Shown piece after piece: positions 24,809 through 39,786 of a DNA stretch of 64,000 bases. How positions within the stretch are numbered: position 1 is the first letter of the stretch; each line of letters starts with the position of its first letter. The translations under genes and the position numbers were made by a program. Location of the stretch: assembly GCF_035046505.1 (NCBI RefSeq), contig NC_089821.1, forward strand, positions 311,171,368 through 311,235,367, written 5' to 3'. The notes beneath the pieces are model-generated. The model ran no database searches and was not told the origin of the DNA. It saw only the letters and a program-made list of their open reading frames with translations. Source of the stretch: Tiliqua scincoides. Its lineage: Eukaryota; Chordata; Lepidosauria; Squamata; Scincidae.

Positions 24809-25269
24809 ATATATATTTTTGAAGGAAATATATAATCTGACAGGACTAGGGGAGAGGCCTGAACACAGAGGTCATGGGTCTTCTTGCACAAAGGATCCCA
24901 CCGTCTCCTGCCCGTGACAAAGCATCTGTACGTGATGTGCAACACATCCATGCACATGCTGTCTCAAGAAGGACACCCGCACAGACTCTGCTTCCAGGCA
25001 GGAGTGGCCAAGAGAGGGTTCTTCCGGTGACGATGGCTGCAGGTTGGGCAGCGGAGGGAGGCTTCCCATTTTTAGCTGGGTGCAATTTTGAGGGGGGAAA
25101 AACACCCTGCCTTCCCTTCTCTGTGCAGGGGATGCAACATGATGAAGCTGGTGGAAGGGAAAGTTCCTGTCCAGGTTTCCAGGCTTTTCTGCCTCTGCTT
25201 TGAAAAAAGCTGTTCCCCAACTTCGATACCCGAAGTAGGCAGTGCAGGAGGAAAGTGGCAAAGCAGAGT

Positions 25270-25386
25270 GTGCTCCTTGGGTATGCTCTGGTGTGCTCCT
25301 TGGGGCATTTGGTGGGCTGCTGTGAGATACAGGAAGCTGGACTAGATGGGCCTATGGCCTGATCCAGTGGGGCTGTTCTTATGTTC
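25270..25386 (+). mobile_element. CR1 3' terminal fragment
   Basis: Last roughly 115 bp of CR1 (GGGGCATTTGGTGGGCTGCT to GTTCTTATGTTC), with a short local duplication of TGTGCTCCTTGGG at its start. Confidence 0.8.
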
Positions 25387-26599
25387 AGAGCAAAGTAAGG
25401 TGGGAAAGGGAAGGGCTCTGCCTTCACTCCACTTTCTCCGGCATGAATATAGGCACCACCCTCTCCCATTCCATAGACAAAGGAGAAGCAAGGAGACAAG
25501 TTTTCAGAAATGCCTGGTTGTCCTGAATGCCAAGTTTGGCCCCAAGAGGTGGAACCATCCAGGAAGGAGCTCCATGCACGGACACAGGGAGAGGGAGGAA
25601 GCGAGACAGACCACTTGTTACTACAGACAGTCGCCTGAGAATCACAGCCGTTGAGCCCCAAAGAGTCACCCAGAAGTGACATCACGAGAGGCGAAGACAA
25701 GAGAAGATCATAGCGGGTGATGCATCATGAGAAGAAAAATGTTGAAAATCACTGTGTTAACCCCTTCCCTCAGCACCCTCTCTGTATCTGGATAAGGGCT
25801 CTCTCAGCAGCTTTCCCCCAAAATTTGAAGGGACAGGGGCCAACCATGGGCAGGGTCAATCACTGACAGGGCCAACCATGGATGGATCTTCATCATCACA
25901 TCTCATCTGAGACCATGTCACAGATCAGAAAGTCCCTGGTTGGTATTTCACTGTGGCCACGTCATAAGGTACCCTTAGGCAAACCACCCACTCCTCTGCA
26001 GACTCCTCCCCCGTATATAGCACGGGAGGAACAGACCTCACAGAGTTGTTGCAAGGGTGATGCTTTGAATACCCCAAAGTGACCAGATGTTATGATTATT
26101 TATAATTATGAAGGAGCCTAAATCTGGGGGGGGGGTTGTGTTTCCTGGCCTGGCAGGAGAGGGCTTCAGAGAGGGTCCCCCTGAGATGCTTGTCATGCAC
26201 AGCCTCCTGAAGCCCCCATCTCTCCTCTCCCTCCCCTGCAGTAACATCTTGTTTCTTGCCTCTTTTTGTGCAACCAAGCTGCTGCAGTCAGGCCTTGCTG
26301 ATGCCAAACCCCCACCCCCACACACACACAGTCACCAAGGCTGGAACAATGGGAAGGACAAACAATTGTGCAATTCAATTAGTGAAGGCAAACAAGACAC
26401 TCCATGTCATTCCGAAAGAAGGCTGAGTGAGGTGCTACATACTTGCCCTACTTTCACCAGGTCCCTTGGCACAAGAAGTTTAGCAGCAGGGAGAAGGGAT
26501 GGGACAGGGACTGTGGTGTCCACCAGTTTGCAGGCACTACTGATGGAAGAATTCCAGGCGCTCCATTCCCATGTCCTTTAGGTGCCTCCAGACTCAGGG
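25387..26599. other. Intergenic, hAT-like end near 25735-25760
   Basis: AAAAATGTTGAAAATCACTG resembles a hAT right end without a paired left end. There is a G9 run near 26126 and a short CA repeat near 26321. Confidence 0.4.
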
Positions 26600-28295
26600 A
26601 AAAGGCTCCAAAACATCACCTGCGCCAAGTTGGCATCACCAGGCCCTGATGGCATCCACCCAAGAGTTATTAAGGAATTGAAGAATGAAGTAGCAGATCT
26701 CTTGACTAAGGTATGCAACTTGTCCCTCAAAACGGCCACGGTGCCAGAAGATTGGAGGATAGCAAATGTCACGCCTGTTTTTAAAAAGGGAAAGAGGGGG
26801 GACCCGGGAAACTATAGGCCGGTCAGCCTAACATCCATACCGGGTAAGATGGTGGAATGCCTCATCAAAGATAGGATCTCAAAACACATAGACGAACAGG
26901 CCTTGCTGAGGGAGAACCAGCCTGGCTTCTGTAAGGGTAAGTCTTGCCTCACGAACCTTATAGAATTCTTTGAAAAGGTCAACAGGCATGTGGATGCGGG
27001 AGAACCCATGGACATTATATATCTGGACTTTCAGAAGGCGTTTGACATGGTCCCTCACAAAAGGCTACTGAAAAAACTCCACAGTCAGGGAATTAGAGGA
27101 CAGGTCCTCTCGTGGATTGAGAACTGGTTGGAGGCCAGGAAGCAGAGAGAGGGTGTCAATGGGCAATTTTCACAATGGAGAGAGGTGAAAAGCAGTGTGC
27201 CCCAAAGATCTGTCCTGGGACCGGTGCTTTTCAACCTCTTCATAAATGACCTGGAGACAGGGTTGAGCAGTGAAGTGGCTAAGTTTGCAGACGACACCAA
27301 ACTTTTCCGAGTGGTGAAGACCAGAAGTGATTGTGAGGAGCTCCAGAAGGATCTCTCCAGACTGGCAGAATGGGCAGCAAAATGGCAGATGTGCTTCAAT
27401 GTCAGTAAGTGTAAAGTCATGCACATTGGGGCAAAAAATCAAAACTTTAGATATAGGCTGATGGGTTCTGAGCTGTCTGTGACAGATCAGGAGAGAGATC
27501 TTGGGGTGGTGGTGGACAAGTCGATGAAAGTGTTGACCCAATGTGCGGCGGCAGTGAAGAAGGCCAATTCTATGCTTGGGATCATTAGGAAGGGTATTGA
27601 GAACAAAACGGCTAGTATTATAATGCCATTGTACAAATCGATGGTAAGGCCACACCTGGAGTATTGTGTCCAGTTCTGGTCGCCGCATCTCAAAAAAGAC
27701 ATAGTGGAAATGGAAAAGGTGCAAAAGAGAGCGACTAAGTTGATTACGGGGCTGGGGCACCTTCCTTATGAGGAAAGGCTACGGCGTTTGGGCCTCTTCA
27801 GCCTAGAAAAGAGACGCCTGAGGGGGGACATGATTGAGACATACAAAATTATGCAGGGGACGGACAGAGTGGATAGGGAGATGCTCTTTACACTCTCACA
27901 TAACACCAGAACCATGGGACATCCACTAAAATTGAGTGTTGGGCGGGTTAGGACAGACAAAAGAAAATATTTCTTTACTCAGCGTGTGGTCAGTCTGTGG
28001 AACTCCTTGCCACAGGATGTGGTGCTGGCGTCTAGCCTGGACGCCTTTAAAAGGGGATTGGACAAGTTTCTGGAGGAAAAATCCATTATGGGTTACAAGC
28101 CATGATGTGTATGCGCAACCTCCTGATTTTAGAAATGGGTTATGTCAGAATGCCAGATGCAAGGGAGGGCACCAGGATGAGGTCTCTTGTTATCTGGTGT
28201 GCTCCCTGGGGCATTTGGTGGGCCGCTGTGAGATACAGGAAGCTGGACTAGATGGGCCTATGGCCTGATCCAGTGGGGCTGTTCTTATGTTCTTA
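26600..28295 (+). mobile_element. CR1-family LINE, 5'-truncated, long open ORF2 segment
   Basis: The longest CR1 copy. An open frame of 507 codons spans 26582-28105 and encodes most of the reverse transcriptase and the C-terminal domain: SPGPDGIHPRVIKEL, YLDFQKAFD, FADDTK (catalytic Asp pair), and [18 protein letters not shown] 190-nt 3' UTR follows, ending in the octamer-type tail GTTCTTATGTTCTTA, and no target duplication is seen, as expected for CR1. The motif normally GVPQGSVLGP reads SVPQRSVLGP here, so the copy is probably inactive although open. The endonuclease part is absent. Confidence 0.9.
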
Positions 28296-28410
28296 AGTGG
28301 TCCCATTTCCCTGGGACAGTCCCTCACCCTGGTTAATCATAGCCCCCATCATCAGTTGGGGATACTGATTAAAATGTTACAGCACAATCCTCTCCATGAC
28401 TAACCAGGAG

Positions 28411-28797
28411 TTGGCATCCTTCAGTCTCGGAAGACTATGGTGTCACGCTCTGAATGGTGGTTCTGGAACAGAGTGTCCTCTTCAGTGCGCGAAGCCTGTG
28501 TAAAGTAGGTATGGAGGATAGGCTGTTACCCATGCAGCAAATCCCCCCTCTCCACGTCGCTGAAATGATCCAATGGAAAGGCAGAAGCCAATACGGTTGG
28601 TTCCAGCGGCGTCGCAGGAGTTGCCAGAACGTGACTGTGTTCAGCCATGAACTGCCTCAGGGACTCCGGCTCCGGATTTTGCCTCGAGGTTGACTCCTGA
28701 AGCCTTTTCCTTAACTGGATGTAGCCACAAGGCAGTGGAGGTTTGGGATCAGAGTTTTCCTTCTTCTTCTGGTTACCTTCTCTCATCTGAGAGAAGG
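28411..28797 (-). mobile_element. Second copy of the LINE-tailed noncoding element, with 10-bp target duplication
   Basis: Minus-oriented. Direct repeats TAACCAGGAG lie at 28401-28410 and 28798-28807. Its 5' end carries a perfect palindrome (28769-28804, 17-bp arms, 2-bp loop) absent from the 22.8 kb copy. The body otherwise matches that copy closely. Confidence 0.82.
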
Positions 28798-28807
28798 TAA
28801 CCAGGAG

Positions 28808-29914
28808 TAAATCCCACTTATTTCAGTGAGAAGTGTGAGGGGATTGTATCCTCACTCTCCTTAGATCGGAGTAGTGGTGGTTTCCTCATATCTCTGACAC
28901 ATGTACATGTGCACGGGTGCCAGACCACAATGCAGTGCAACCCACCATTCCTCTTTGGTGTGGGAGAAAGGCGGGGAATGAATGAATGAATGTTGTCCTC
29001 CAAGGCCACACACAAGTGCAGCTGCTCTTGAAACATGCATGATCTCAGAGGAGGGCAATCTCCCCTGACTCGCATGCCCCTTTTGGGTGGGGAACTATTG
29101 CCCCCACGCATGATTAGGGCAAAGGCAGGTTTAAACAAACAGGCCAAGCACTGCCTGAGCCTTGTGGAGTCTGACTCTCTGAATGCTGTTGATGACAGTA
29201 GCAGAGCAGGAGAGAGAGATGTGCTATGCCATTAAAGGTTGCTGAAATTGATTGAGAGAGATGTCTGGCTCCAACCCATCAGGGAAACTCTCTAGCAGAA
29301 GCCCAGTTGCACCACAGCCTCTCGGGTGGGACTGATGCTTTCCAGTCAGAAGAATAGTCAGGGAGTCTCTGTGAATTCGCGTAGGTGGAATATGATTTTT
29401 TTACCAGAGGCACCCAAAAAACCTCAGGCCTGCTCTAGAAGCAGCCCACACCCTCTGCTCAAGTCACAGCAATTTGGGTTGGCAGCAGACCGCATGGAAA
29501 GAGTGACAGGCCACCATGGTGTCCTCAGACTTGGGACGCCTGACATTTCCATCCAGTAAATAGCTGGGCGTTTCCTCTGCGACTGCGACTACCAGATGCT
29601 TCTCCTCTAGGCAGCTACGGCAACGCTTTTCACACTTTCTACTTATCCACTTATTCTCGTATAGTTTTTATATGCTGCTTTTCCAGTTTTTAAGGAACTG
29701 CTTTACAATCAGAGCAACCGATACAATGTCTGTAATCAATAAATGCAGCAAAAATTAAAACGAAGCTGGTCAGTGTCAATTTATCAAATGGCCTCAAAGA
29801 TAAGACAGAAGAAGCAACCCCTGGCCTGTTTTCGGGAAATAAGAGGTCAAGAACTCTTGGATGCTGTGGAGGATTCAGAAGCATGTTCCACATGTGGTGT
29901 GTGTGGGGGGGGCA
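28808..29914. other. Intergenic, nothing recognised
   Basis: Short GAAT repeat near 28978. No gene or clear element. Confidence 0.5.
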
Positions 29915-30060
29915 GCAGGAGAGGCAGAGCTGCCCCCCAGAGTCCTTTGAAAAGCACTGCTGCTTCTACCACTGCCACTATGGGACATACTCAAGCACTC
30001 ACATGGCTGCAGTGGCAGTAGTGCTTTTCAAAGGACTCCAGTGGGACATCTGTGCCTCAC
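29915..30060. repeat. Foldback repeat
   Basis: GAGTCCTTTGAAAAGCACTG and GTAGTGCTTTTCAAAGGACT are near-perfect inverted arms about 60 bp apart, with a second inner inverted pair (CACTGCCAC and GTGGCAG). The motif GGACTCCAGTGGG also recurs at 37.9-38.2 kb. Confidence 0.6.
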
Positions 30061-30140
30061 CAGCTACCCCCTATCACATGTCCCTGCTTCAGGGCCTCAT
30101 CACAAGCCCTGTGCACACTGTTTCTGCTTGCAGTGCATGA

Positions 30141-30710
30141 GAAGTGCAAAAGAGAGCGACTAAGATGATTATGGGCTGGGGCACCTTCCTTATGAGGAAA
30201 GGCTACGGCGTTTGGGTCTATACAGCCTAGAAAAGAAACGCCTGAGGGAAGACATGATTGAGACATACAGAATTATGCAGGGGATGGACAGAGTGGATAG
30301 GGAGATGCTCTTTACACTCTCACATAACACCAGAACCAGGGGACAGCCACTCAAATTGAGTGTTGGGAGGGTTAGGACAGACAAAATATTTCTTTACTCG
30401 GCATGTGGTTGGTCTGTGGAACTCCTTGCCACAGGATGTGGTGACGGCGTATGGTCTGGACATCTTTAAAAGGGGATTGGACAACTTTCTGGAGGAAAAA
30501 TCCATTACGGGGTACAAGCCATGATGTGTATGCGCAACCTCCTGATTTTAGAAATGGGTTATGTCAGAAGGCCAGATGCAAGGGAGGGCACCAGGATGAG
30601 GTCTCTTGTTATCTGGTGTGCTCCCTGGGGCATTTGGTGGGCCGCTGTGAGATACAGGAAGCTGGACAAGATGGGCCTATGGCCTGATCCAGCGGGGCTG
30701 TTCTTATGTT
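30141..30710 (+). mobile_element. CR1-family LINE 3' part
   Basis: Starts at the VQKRAT codons, has at least one frameshift in the ORF2 end, and keeps the full 3' UTR. Abuts the foldback element at 29915-30060. Confidence 0.85.
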
Positions 30711-30733
30711 AACTACAATTCCCAGGAAGCCTT

Positions 30734-30845
30734 GCAGGTCTCTTGTTGTCTGGTGTGCTCCCTGGGGCATTTGGTGGGCCACTGTAAGATACAGGAAGCT
30801 GGACTAGATGGGCCTGTGGCCTGAGCCAGTGGGGCTGTTCTTATA
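30734..30845 (+). mobile_element. CR1 3' terminal fragment (adjacent copy)
   Basis: Second 3' UTR end 24 bp after the previous copy, same orientation (GCAGGTCTCTTGTTGTCTGG to GTTCTTATA). Either a separate insertion or a partial tandem copy. Confidence 0.75.
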
Positions 30846-32387
30846 AGCCCTGGAGGGGTGGGCCCATCTGCTTTCTGGGTAGCTGGTCTGTGTGCCTTGA
30901 CCTTCTCATGACCGAACAGACTCCCTCCTGAAGATCTTCAGGGTTCTCCAAACACGCCTGACCATTGCCACTTTAGCATTCCTCTCCATTAAGGCATCAT
31001 CTTCTTTCCCACATGTCTTGTTGGTTCTGCAAGGATTGTCTGGGGCAGGCTGTGCCTTTAAATGCACGTGCGCACTTGTGTGCGAATCTAGGACACACAG
31101 GCACTACTTCAGCCTTCCATCAGTTCTGGCTCTCTTCCCAGATCCCTACTGCCCCTCTCCTAAGCCACCCTGTGGCATATAATTTTTATGCCACACCCTC
31201 TGCATATCTGGCATTTTACAACTGCAAAATAAATGTTTACACATGTAAATTGCATGAACAAAATGATACACATTCTTGTCTCAAGGATCATCCACTTTAA
31301 ATTTAGACAGTGGGGGAAGTGGAAACGACACAAGCAGATGAGAGGAAGGAAGAGGCCAGTGCAACAAAAGAATCCCCAGCGCTAGCCCACAGGTCTGCAA
31401 ACAATCGTTGCAGCAAATCAAGCACACCGTTTGATCTTCCAGTCTCTGCAGGAAATCTGTCTTGTGTCAAACTGGTCTAAATTCCTTGGGATCCAAAAGG
31501 GGAGGGCAGACAAAGGGCCCCTTGTCTGTCTGGTGTCTGCACTGGCTTCTTGGGAACAACGTTCCAAGGGCAGGACTATGAGATCACCCTTGGATGGATT
31601 TGGGCACCAAAACAGAGTGGCGTGGGGCTGCCCTACTGCACAGGCAGAGCATGGGAGTGCCGCACAGCTGCCAAGGACAATGGACATCAAGGAGCACCAG
31701 CAGATACAGCTGCTGAACAGTGTTGTTTAGTTGGACATTTCATTTTGTTGCATTCACTGATTTAGCTGTAATATGGGGCACCAGGTGAATCTGAAGATGA
31801 TGTTCTAGAGATCAGTGCTCTTTGGGGCTTCTGTCTTGCCATCCTCTTCCTTCCAGTGTGGCACTAAACCAGCCACAAGGAAGCTGCCAAAGCCCTTCCA
31901 CAACAAGTCTCTTCAGCAAGCTCGTAAGCCTCTGTCCTCCCAGCCTAGGGCAGTGTGCAAGGCTCCTGCACAGCAAGAGAAGAGCGACTTTTAGCTAAAT
32001 GCTACCATGGCAAAAGCTCCAGCACTGGGAGTGCAACAGCTGAACGCACACAACAATGGCGCCATAAGAGCACCTCCAAGAACCCACCTACACAACTGAT
32101 TTAAACTGGCAAACAGCCATTTTTCTCTCCTCAAGAGAACTTTGGGAGCAGCAGGTCTATGGAAAGGTTACGGGTCTCAGACAGAATGTCCGCAGCATCC
32201 ACACTGAGCCAGAGTTCTTAGGAATCTTTAGAGGAAGCAATGCCAATTGAATGGTATAGACCCAACCTGTGTTCATGGTACTCATTAGATCCACCTGTCA
32301 GAAAAACTGGCACTTGAGATTGGCTGATAGATCACACTGCTGCCCTATACTGCCCCCTTCTGGCTGGGAGAAACTGGCCCTCCAACA
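30846..32387. other. Intergenic, nothing recognised
   Basis: Unique-looking sequence. Open frames to 99 codons without recognisable content. Confidence 0.5.
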
Positions 32388-32395
32388 GACTACAC

Positions 32396-32868
32396 CAGTG
32401 GTTTTCAAACTCTCATGGAGAGTTTGAGCCACTGTAAGTGCTTGCAGGGGCCGGGGGGGGAGGCAGCAGGGGCAGGTGGAAGGCAGCGGTGCGATCCCCA
32501 GGATCGCACCGCTCAGGGGGCTGCAGGGGCTTGGCTGCACTTACCCAAGCCTCCTGCAGCCTCCCCAGGGTGCGGGGAGCCCGGTGCGAACCTTTGGCAG
32601 GGCTCCCTGCAGCAGCAAATGTAAAAGCAAAGCGATTCCACTAAAGCGGAAGTGCAGCGTGATCCTTCCACTTTCACTGCTGCAGGGAGCCTGCCAAAGG
32701 TTCGCACCGGGCTCCCCGCACCCTGGGGAGGCTGCAGGAGGCTTGGGTAAGTGCAGCCAAGCCCCTGCAGCCCCCTGAGCCTCCTCCAGGCTGCTCCCAC
32801 CCCTTAAGGGGGCAGAGGCCAGGGCCTACAGGCTGGGGCATCGTGGCACGCCAGTTTGAAAAGCCCTG
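32396..32868. mobile_element. Non-autonomous hAT-like element with long internal foldback
   Basis: Ends CAGTGGTTTTCAAACT and AGTTTGAAAAGCCCTG. Exact 8-bp target duplications GACTACAC lie at 32388-32395 and 32869-32876. Inside, arms of about 105-110 bp (about 32513-32626 and 32688-32790) are near-perfect inverted copies around a spacer of about 60 bp. Confidence 0.92.
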
Positions 32869-32951
32869 GACTACACTGACAAAATCAAGCTTTCTTGTCC
32901 TGTTTGCCTGGGACCTGCCTGGCCTTTTAATATGAACTTAATCTGAAGACT

Positions 32952-33575
32952 CACTTCTGTACTGCAGCGAGTCATGGACTCTCCGCTCACAACAGGAGAG
33001 GAAACTGAACGCTTTCCACATGCGCTGCCTCCGACGCATCCTCGGCATCACCTGGCAGGACAAAGTTCCTAACAACACAGTCCTGGAACGTGCTGGAATC
33101 CCTAGCATGTATGCACTGCTGAAACAGAGACGCCTGCGTTGGCTTGGTCATGTCGTGAGAATGGATGATGGCCGGATCCCAAAGGATCTCCTCTATGGAT
33201 CACTCGTGCAAGGAAAGCGCCCTACAGGTAGACCACAGCTGCGATACAAGGACATCTGCAAGAGGGATCTGAAGGCCTTAGGGATGGACCTCAACAAGTG
33301 GGAAACCCTGGCCTCTGAGCGGCCCGCTTGGAGGCAGGCTGTGCAGCATGGCCTTTCCCAGTTTGAAGAGACACTTGGCCAACAGTCTGAGGCAAAGAGG
33401 CAAAGAAGGAAGGCCCATAGCCAGGGAGCCAGACCAGGGACAGACTGCACTTGCTCCCGGTGTGGAAGGGATTGTCACTCCCGAATCGGCCTTTTCAGCC
33501 ACACTAGACGCTGTTCCAGAACCACCTTTCAGAGCGCAATACCAGAGTCTCTCGAGACTGAAGGTTGCCAATACG
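32952..33575 (+). mobile_element. Non-LTR retrotransposon (non-CR1) 3' end with 13-bp target duplication
   Basis: An open frame of 187 codons (33020-33583) follows in-frame YCSESWTLRSQQERKLNAF upstream. Text such as FHMRCLRRILGITWQD, RWLGHVVRMDDGRIPKDLLY and a C-terminal zinc motif CSRCGRDCHSRIGLFSHTRR (last His and Cys pair following) is the C-terminus of a LINE ORF2. I could not assign the clade; RTE- or L2-related groups are possible. Exact 13-bp direct repeats, TAATCTGAAGACT, flank it (32939-32951 and 33576-33588). The element ends ...GACTGAAGGTTGCCAATAC. Very well preserved, so young. Confidence 0.85.
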
Positions 33576-33949
33576 TAATCTGAAGACTGGACATGCACAA
33601 CTTCAAAATGACTTTGAAACCAGCCCAGGCAGAGAGCAGATGCAGGCGGCCACCCTCTGTGACAAGTGGGTCATCCAACTGGTTCATCTTTGCCCATCCA
33701 CAGAAAACGTGCTCAATGTGAGCAAGTTAAAATCCAAAATAAGTAAGTTCCAGCCCCTTCCTTCTTTTCTTTTTAACTAAAAACAAAACAGTCACAAAAG
33801 TCCTATGTATGTGGATCTGTTTGTGCCTGTCATATTTAATACTATCCTGCTTCAGTATGAGCAGATATTTTGAAATGGGGTGCGAGTGCCAGCAACCTGA
33901 GGGAGCAGCAAGGCTGGGAAACCCTTTTCAATAATGCACAAGGAAGGGT

Positions 33950-35144
33950 AAGAGTTTGCCAAGTCACTGTACCTTTTATTACACATTCCTAACAAAAACT
34001 TGGAGAAGTTATCCAAGAGGGGCTGCATAAAGTACGCAAATACATCTTCTATCTAACCCACCTGGCATGTTACACAGTTCTATACACTGAGCCACAAATA
34101 GTGCTACCTTCTGCAATCAGCTCTCATGGAGACAAACAGCGGAGAGCTCCAAATTCAGCTTCAAGTTTGCATCCGTAGCTCCTGAGAAATCAAACAGACT
34201 GTGTGGTCATCTGAGAAGGTAACTGTTGGCTGATCCACTTTTGCAGCACAAACATTCTACAAAGACTCTGCGGAGAACTTTTGGTTGCTTGGCAAACTTC
34301 CTCTTCTTCCCTTCCTTCTCCAATGCTCTCCCTCTTGCCAGGGCACCAGGAAGCAGGAGCAATGAGGTCATGATTGACAGTCCTGAAAAATGTTGAGAAG
34401 CAATCACACTAGCTTCTTCTCATCTATATAGCACTTGTTTTACAACATGCTTTACAACATGGGCAGGAGGTCTGGTCTAGAGGGTAGAGCCTCCGCTTGC
34501 CTGAAGATAACAGCTGAAGGTTGCCAGTTCAAGGCCACCAGCACCGTGAACGGCAAGACCTTGAAGCAGCTGACAAGCCGAGCCAAGTTTTTCCATCTGC
34601 TCTTTGGCTGCCCTTCAAGTGCGATATGAAGGATTGTCAGCTGGCGTGGGAGGAAACTGGAGGCCAGAATGTGATACCAGATCATAAAAGAATCCATCTG
34701 AAATGTTGTAGTTCTTGAAAGACAGAACCTTCGTCAATTGTAAAAATCCCTATAGGGATTTAGTATAGCCTGCCTGTGTAAACCGCCTTGAAATAAAGTC
34801 TGAGGAGAAATCTGAAGACCATGAAAGGCGGTATATAAATACCTGTTGTTGTTGTTGTTGTTGTTATTATTATTATTATGCTTTACGATCTCAGGTTTAC
34901 CCTTTCAAGACTCCTGTGAGACATGGTGGGGATCTGGAGAATAAGAGCTAAATGCTCTCAGGGGATGCTAGAGTCCACCCTGGAATACTGTGTCTAGTTC
35001 TGGGATACTGACAAAGTGAAGTGGGTCCAATGGAGGGAGACTAGTAAGGTGATGGGACTGGAGACCATGTCCTGTAAGGACAGGTTGAAGGAGCTGGGCA
35101 GGAGTTTAGTGTGGAGACAAGATGGTTAAGGGGTGACACAATAA
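33950..35144 (-). other. Probable VCPKMT 3' UTR / 3' flank
   Basis: Noncoding sequence downstream of the last coding exon, interrupted by the tRNA-type SINE at 34456-34877. A minus-strand AATAAA lies at 33975-33980. Whether the transcript reaches it is inferred. Confidence 0.4.
34456..34877 (+). mobile_element. tRNA-derived SINE with 9-bp target duplication
   Basis: Box A TGGTCTAGAGG (34473-34483) fits TRGYNNARNGG and box B AGTTCAAGGCC (34526-34536) resembles GGTTCGANNCC, spaced as in a tRNA. The 3' region contains TGTAAACCGCCTTGAAAT and GGCGGTATATAAATACC, then a (TTG)n(TTA)n tail. Direct repeats ATGCTTTAC lie at 34447-34455 and 34878-34886. It lies just 3' of VCPKMT. Confidence 0.85.
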
Positions 35145-38669
<3,525 letters not shown>

Positions 38670-38890
38670 CGCGCCGCCCGGCCCGGCCCGGCTCCTGCGC
38701 AGAGCGCTGCGGGCGGGGCCCGGCCGGCAGTCTACTCAGGAGCAAGCGGGCCCCGACCCGCGCAGGGGGCGCCAGCCAGCCAGCCAGCCAGCCCCTCCTC
38801 GCCACGCTCTCCGGGGAGGGAGGCTCAGGCGCTCCGATGGGCTTGCAGAGAGCGGGGTCTTGAGCTGCAAGCCCAGCCCAGCCCAGCCCA

Positions 38891-39018
38891 GCAGTGAAGG
38901 CGGCCAATTCTACGCTTGGGATCATTAGGAAGGGTACTGAGAACAAAACGGCTAGTATTATAATGCCGCTGTACAAATCGATGGCAAGGCCACACCTGGA
39001 GTATTGCGTCCAGTTCTG
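38891..39018 (+). mobile_element. CR1 ORF2 internal fragment at the VCPKMT promoter edge
   Basis: About 128 bp encoding the VKKANSTLGIIRKGTENKTA and [13 protein letters not shown] region of ORF2, without a 3' end. It begins about 220 bp upstream of the VCPKMT ATG, antisense to the gene. Confidence 0.8.
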
Positions 39019-39153
39019 CATTTGGGGAAATGTGACAGATCTGTACTTTCAATAGGCTACTATGTATATGCTTTTAACAATAATAGTCAGTGGGGCTTAC
39101 TCTTGGGAAGGTGTGGGTAAGATTGCAGCCTAGGATTGTAAAAAGTTTCCCTG

Positions 39154-39255
39154 CTTGATGATGTCACTTCCTGTCGTGACATCACTTCCAGAGGGTCACG
39201 ACAGATTCTCATTCTAAAAAGTGGGTCCCGGGGATAAAAGTGTGAGAACCACTGC
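39154..39255. repeat. hAT-like end fragment
   Basis: TTGATGATGTCACTTCCTGT through GTGTGAGAACCACTG. The same unit appears at about 21786-21886 inside the 2.7-kb element. Confidence 0.5.
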
Positions 39256-39786
39256 TTTAGAGGCATGTATGTGTCATAGGATTACACACCTAGTTTTTTG
39301 AGTCTTCCTCTCGGTCACAAATTACGAATGCTGAGAGCTTTTGGCCTAGTTAGTAAAATGTGTGATCTTACCAAATGGGGCAAGAAATCTCAGCCTGCTA
39401 CCCAAAAATGGATCAACTTGGCAGCCTTTGAACAAACCATTTTTCAGTAGGAACAGAGAGAGGATTCTTGCCATGACACCCAGAACATCTTGTTGAAACT
39501 ATAGGTAACCTAGAAGAGATAAGGAGACAATTCTTACCACCTGGACAGAAAGATCTCCACCCGTTATTTTGTTGTATATTATGTAAAAAAAATTTTTTTT
39601 CAAAAATACCTTAAAAACTCCAAAGCCACAGTCACATGAAGCAGTCTAAGCAACATGGCAACCCTCCCTCCTGAAAATCATGATCATCACAGGCCTGCTG
39701 AAATTTCTTCTCTCTCCTGTGTGTCATCTGCTATTTCAAGTGGCTGTCAGTTCCACAACCCCAAACATCCACATACAATACCATTA
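39256..39786. other. VCPKMT-SOS2 intergenic, nothing recognised
   Basis: AT-rich, with a run of A then T near 39585. No element ends identified. Confidence 0.45.

Noticed and set aside
33020-33583. Host zinc-finger gene
   Set aside because: The zinc motif is the C-terminus of a LINE ORF2, with flanking 13-bp target duplications and further copies in the window.
1-33600. A host gene such as ARF6, expected in this direction by synteny
   Set aside because: No ARF-type coding text found. In human the two loci are far apart.
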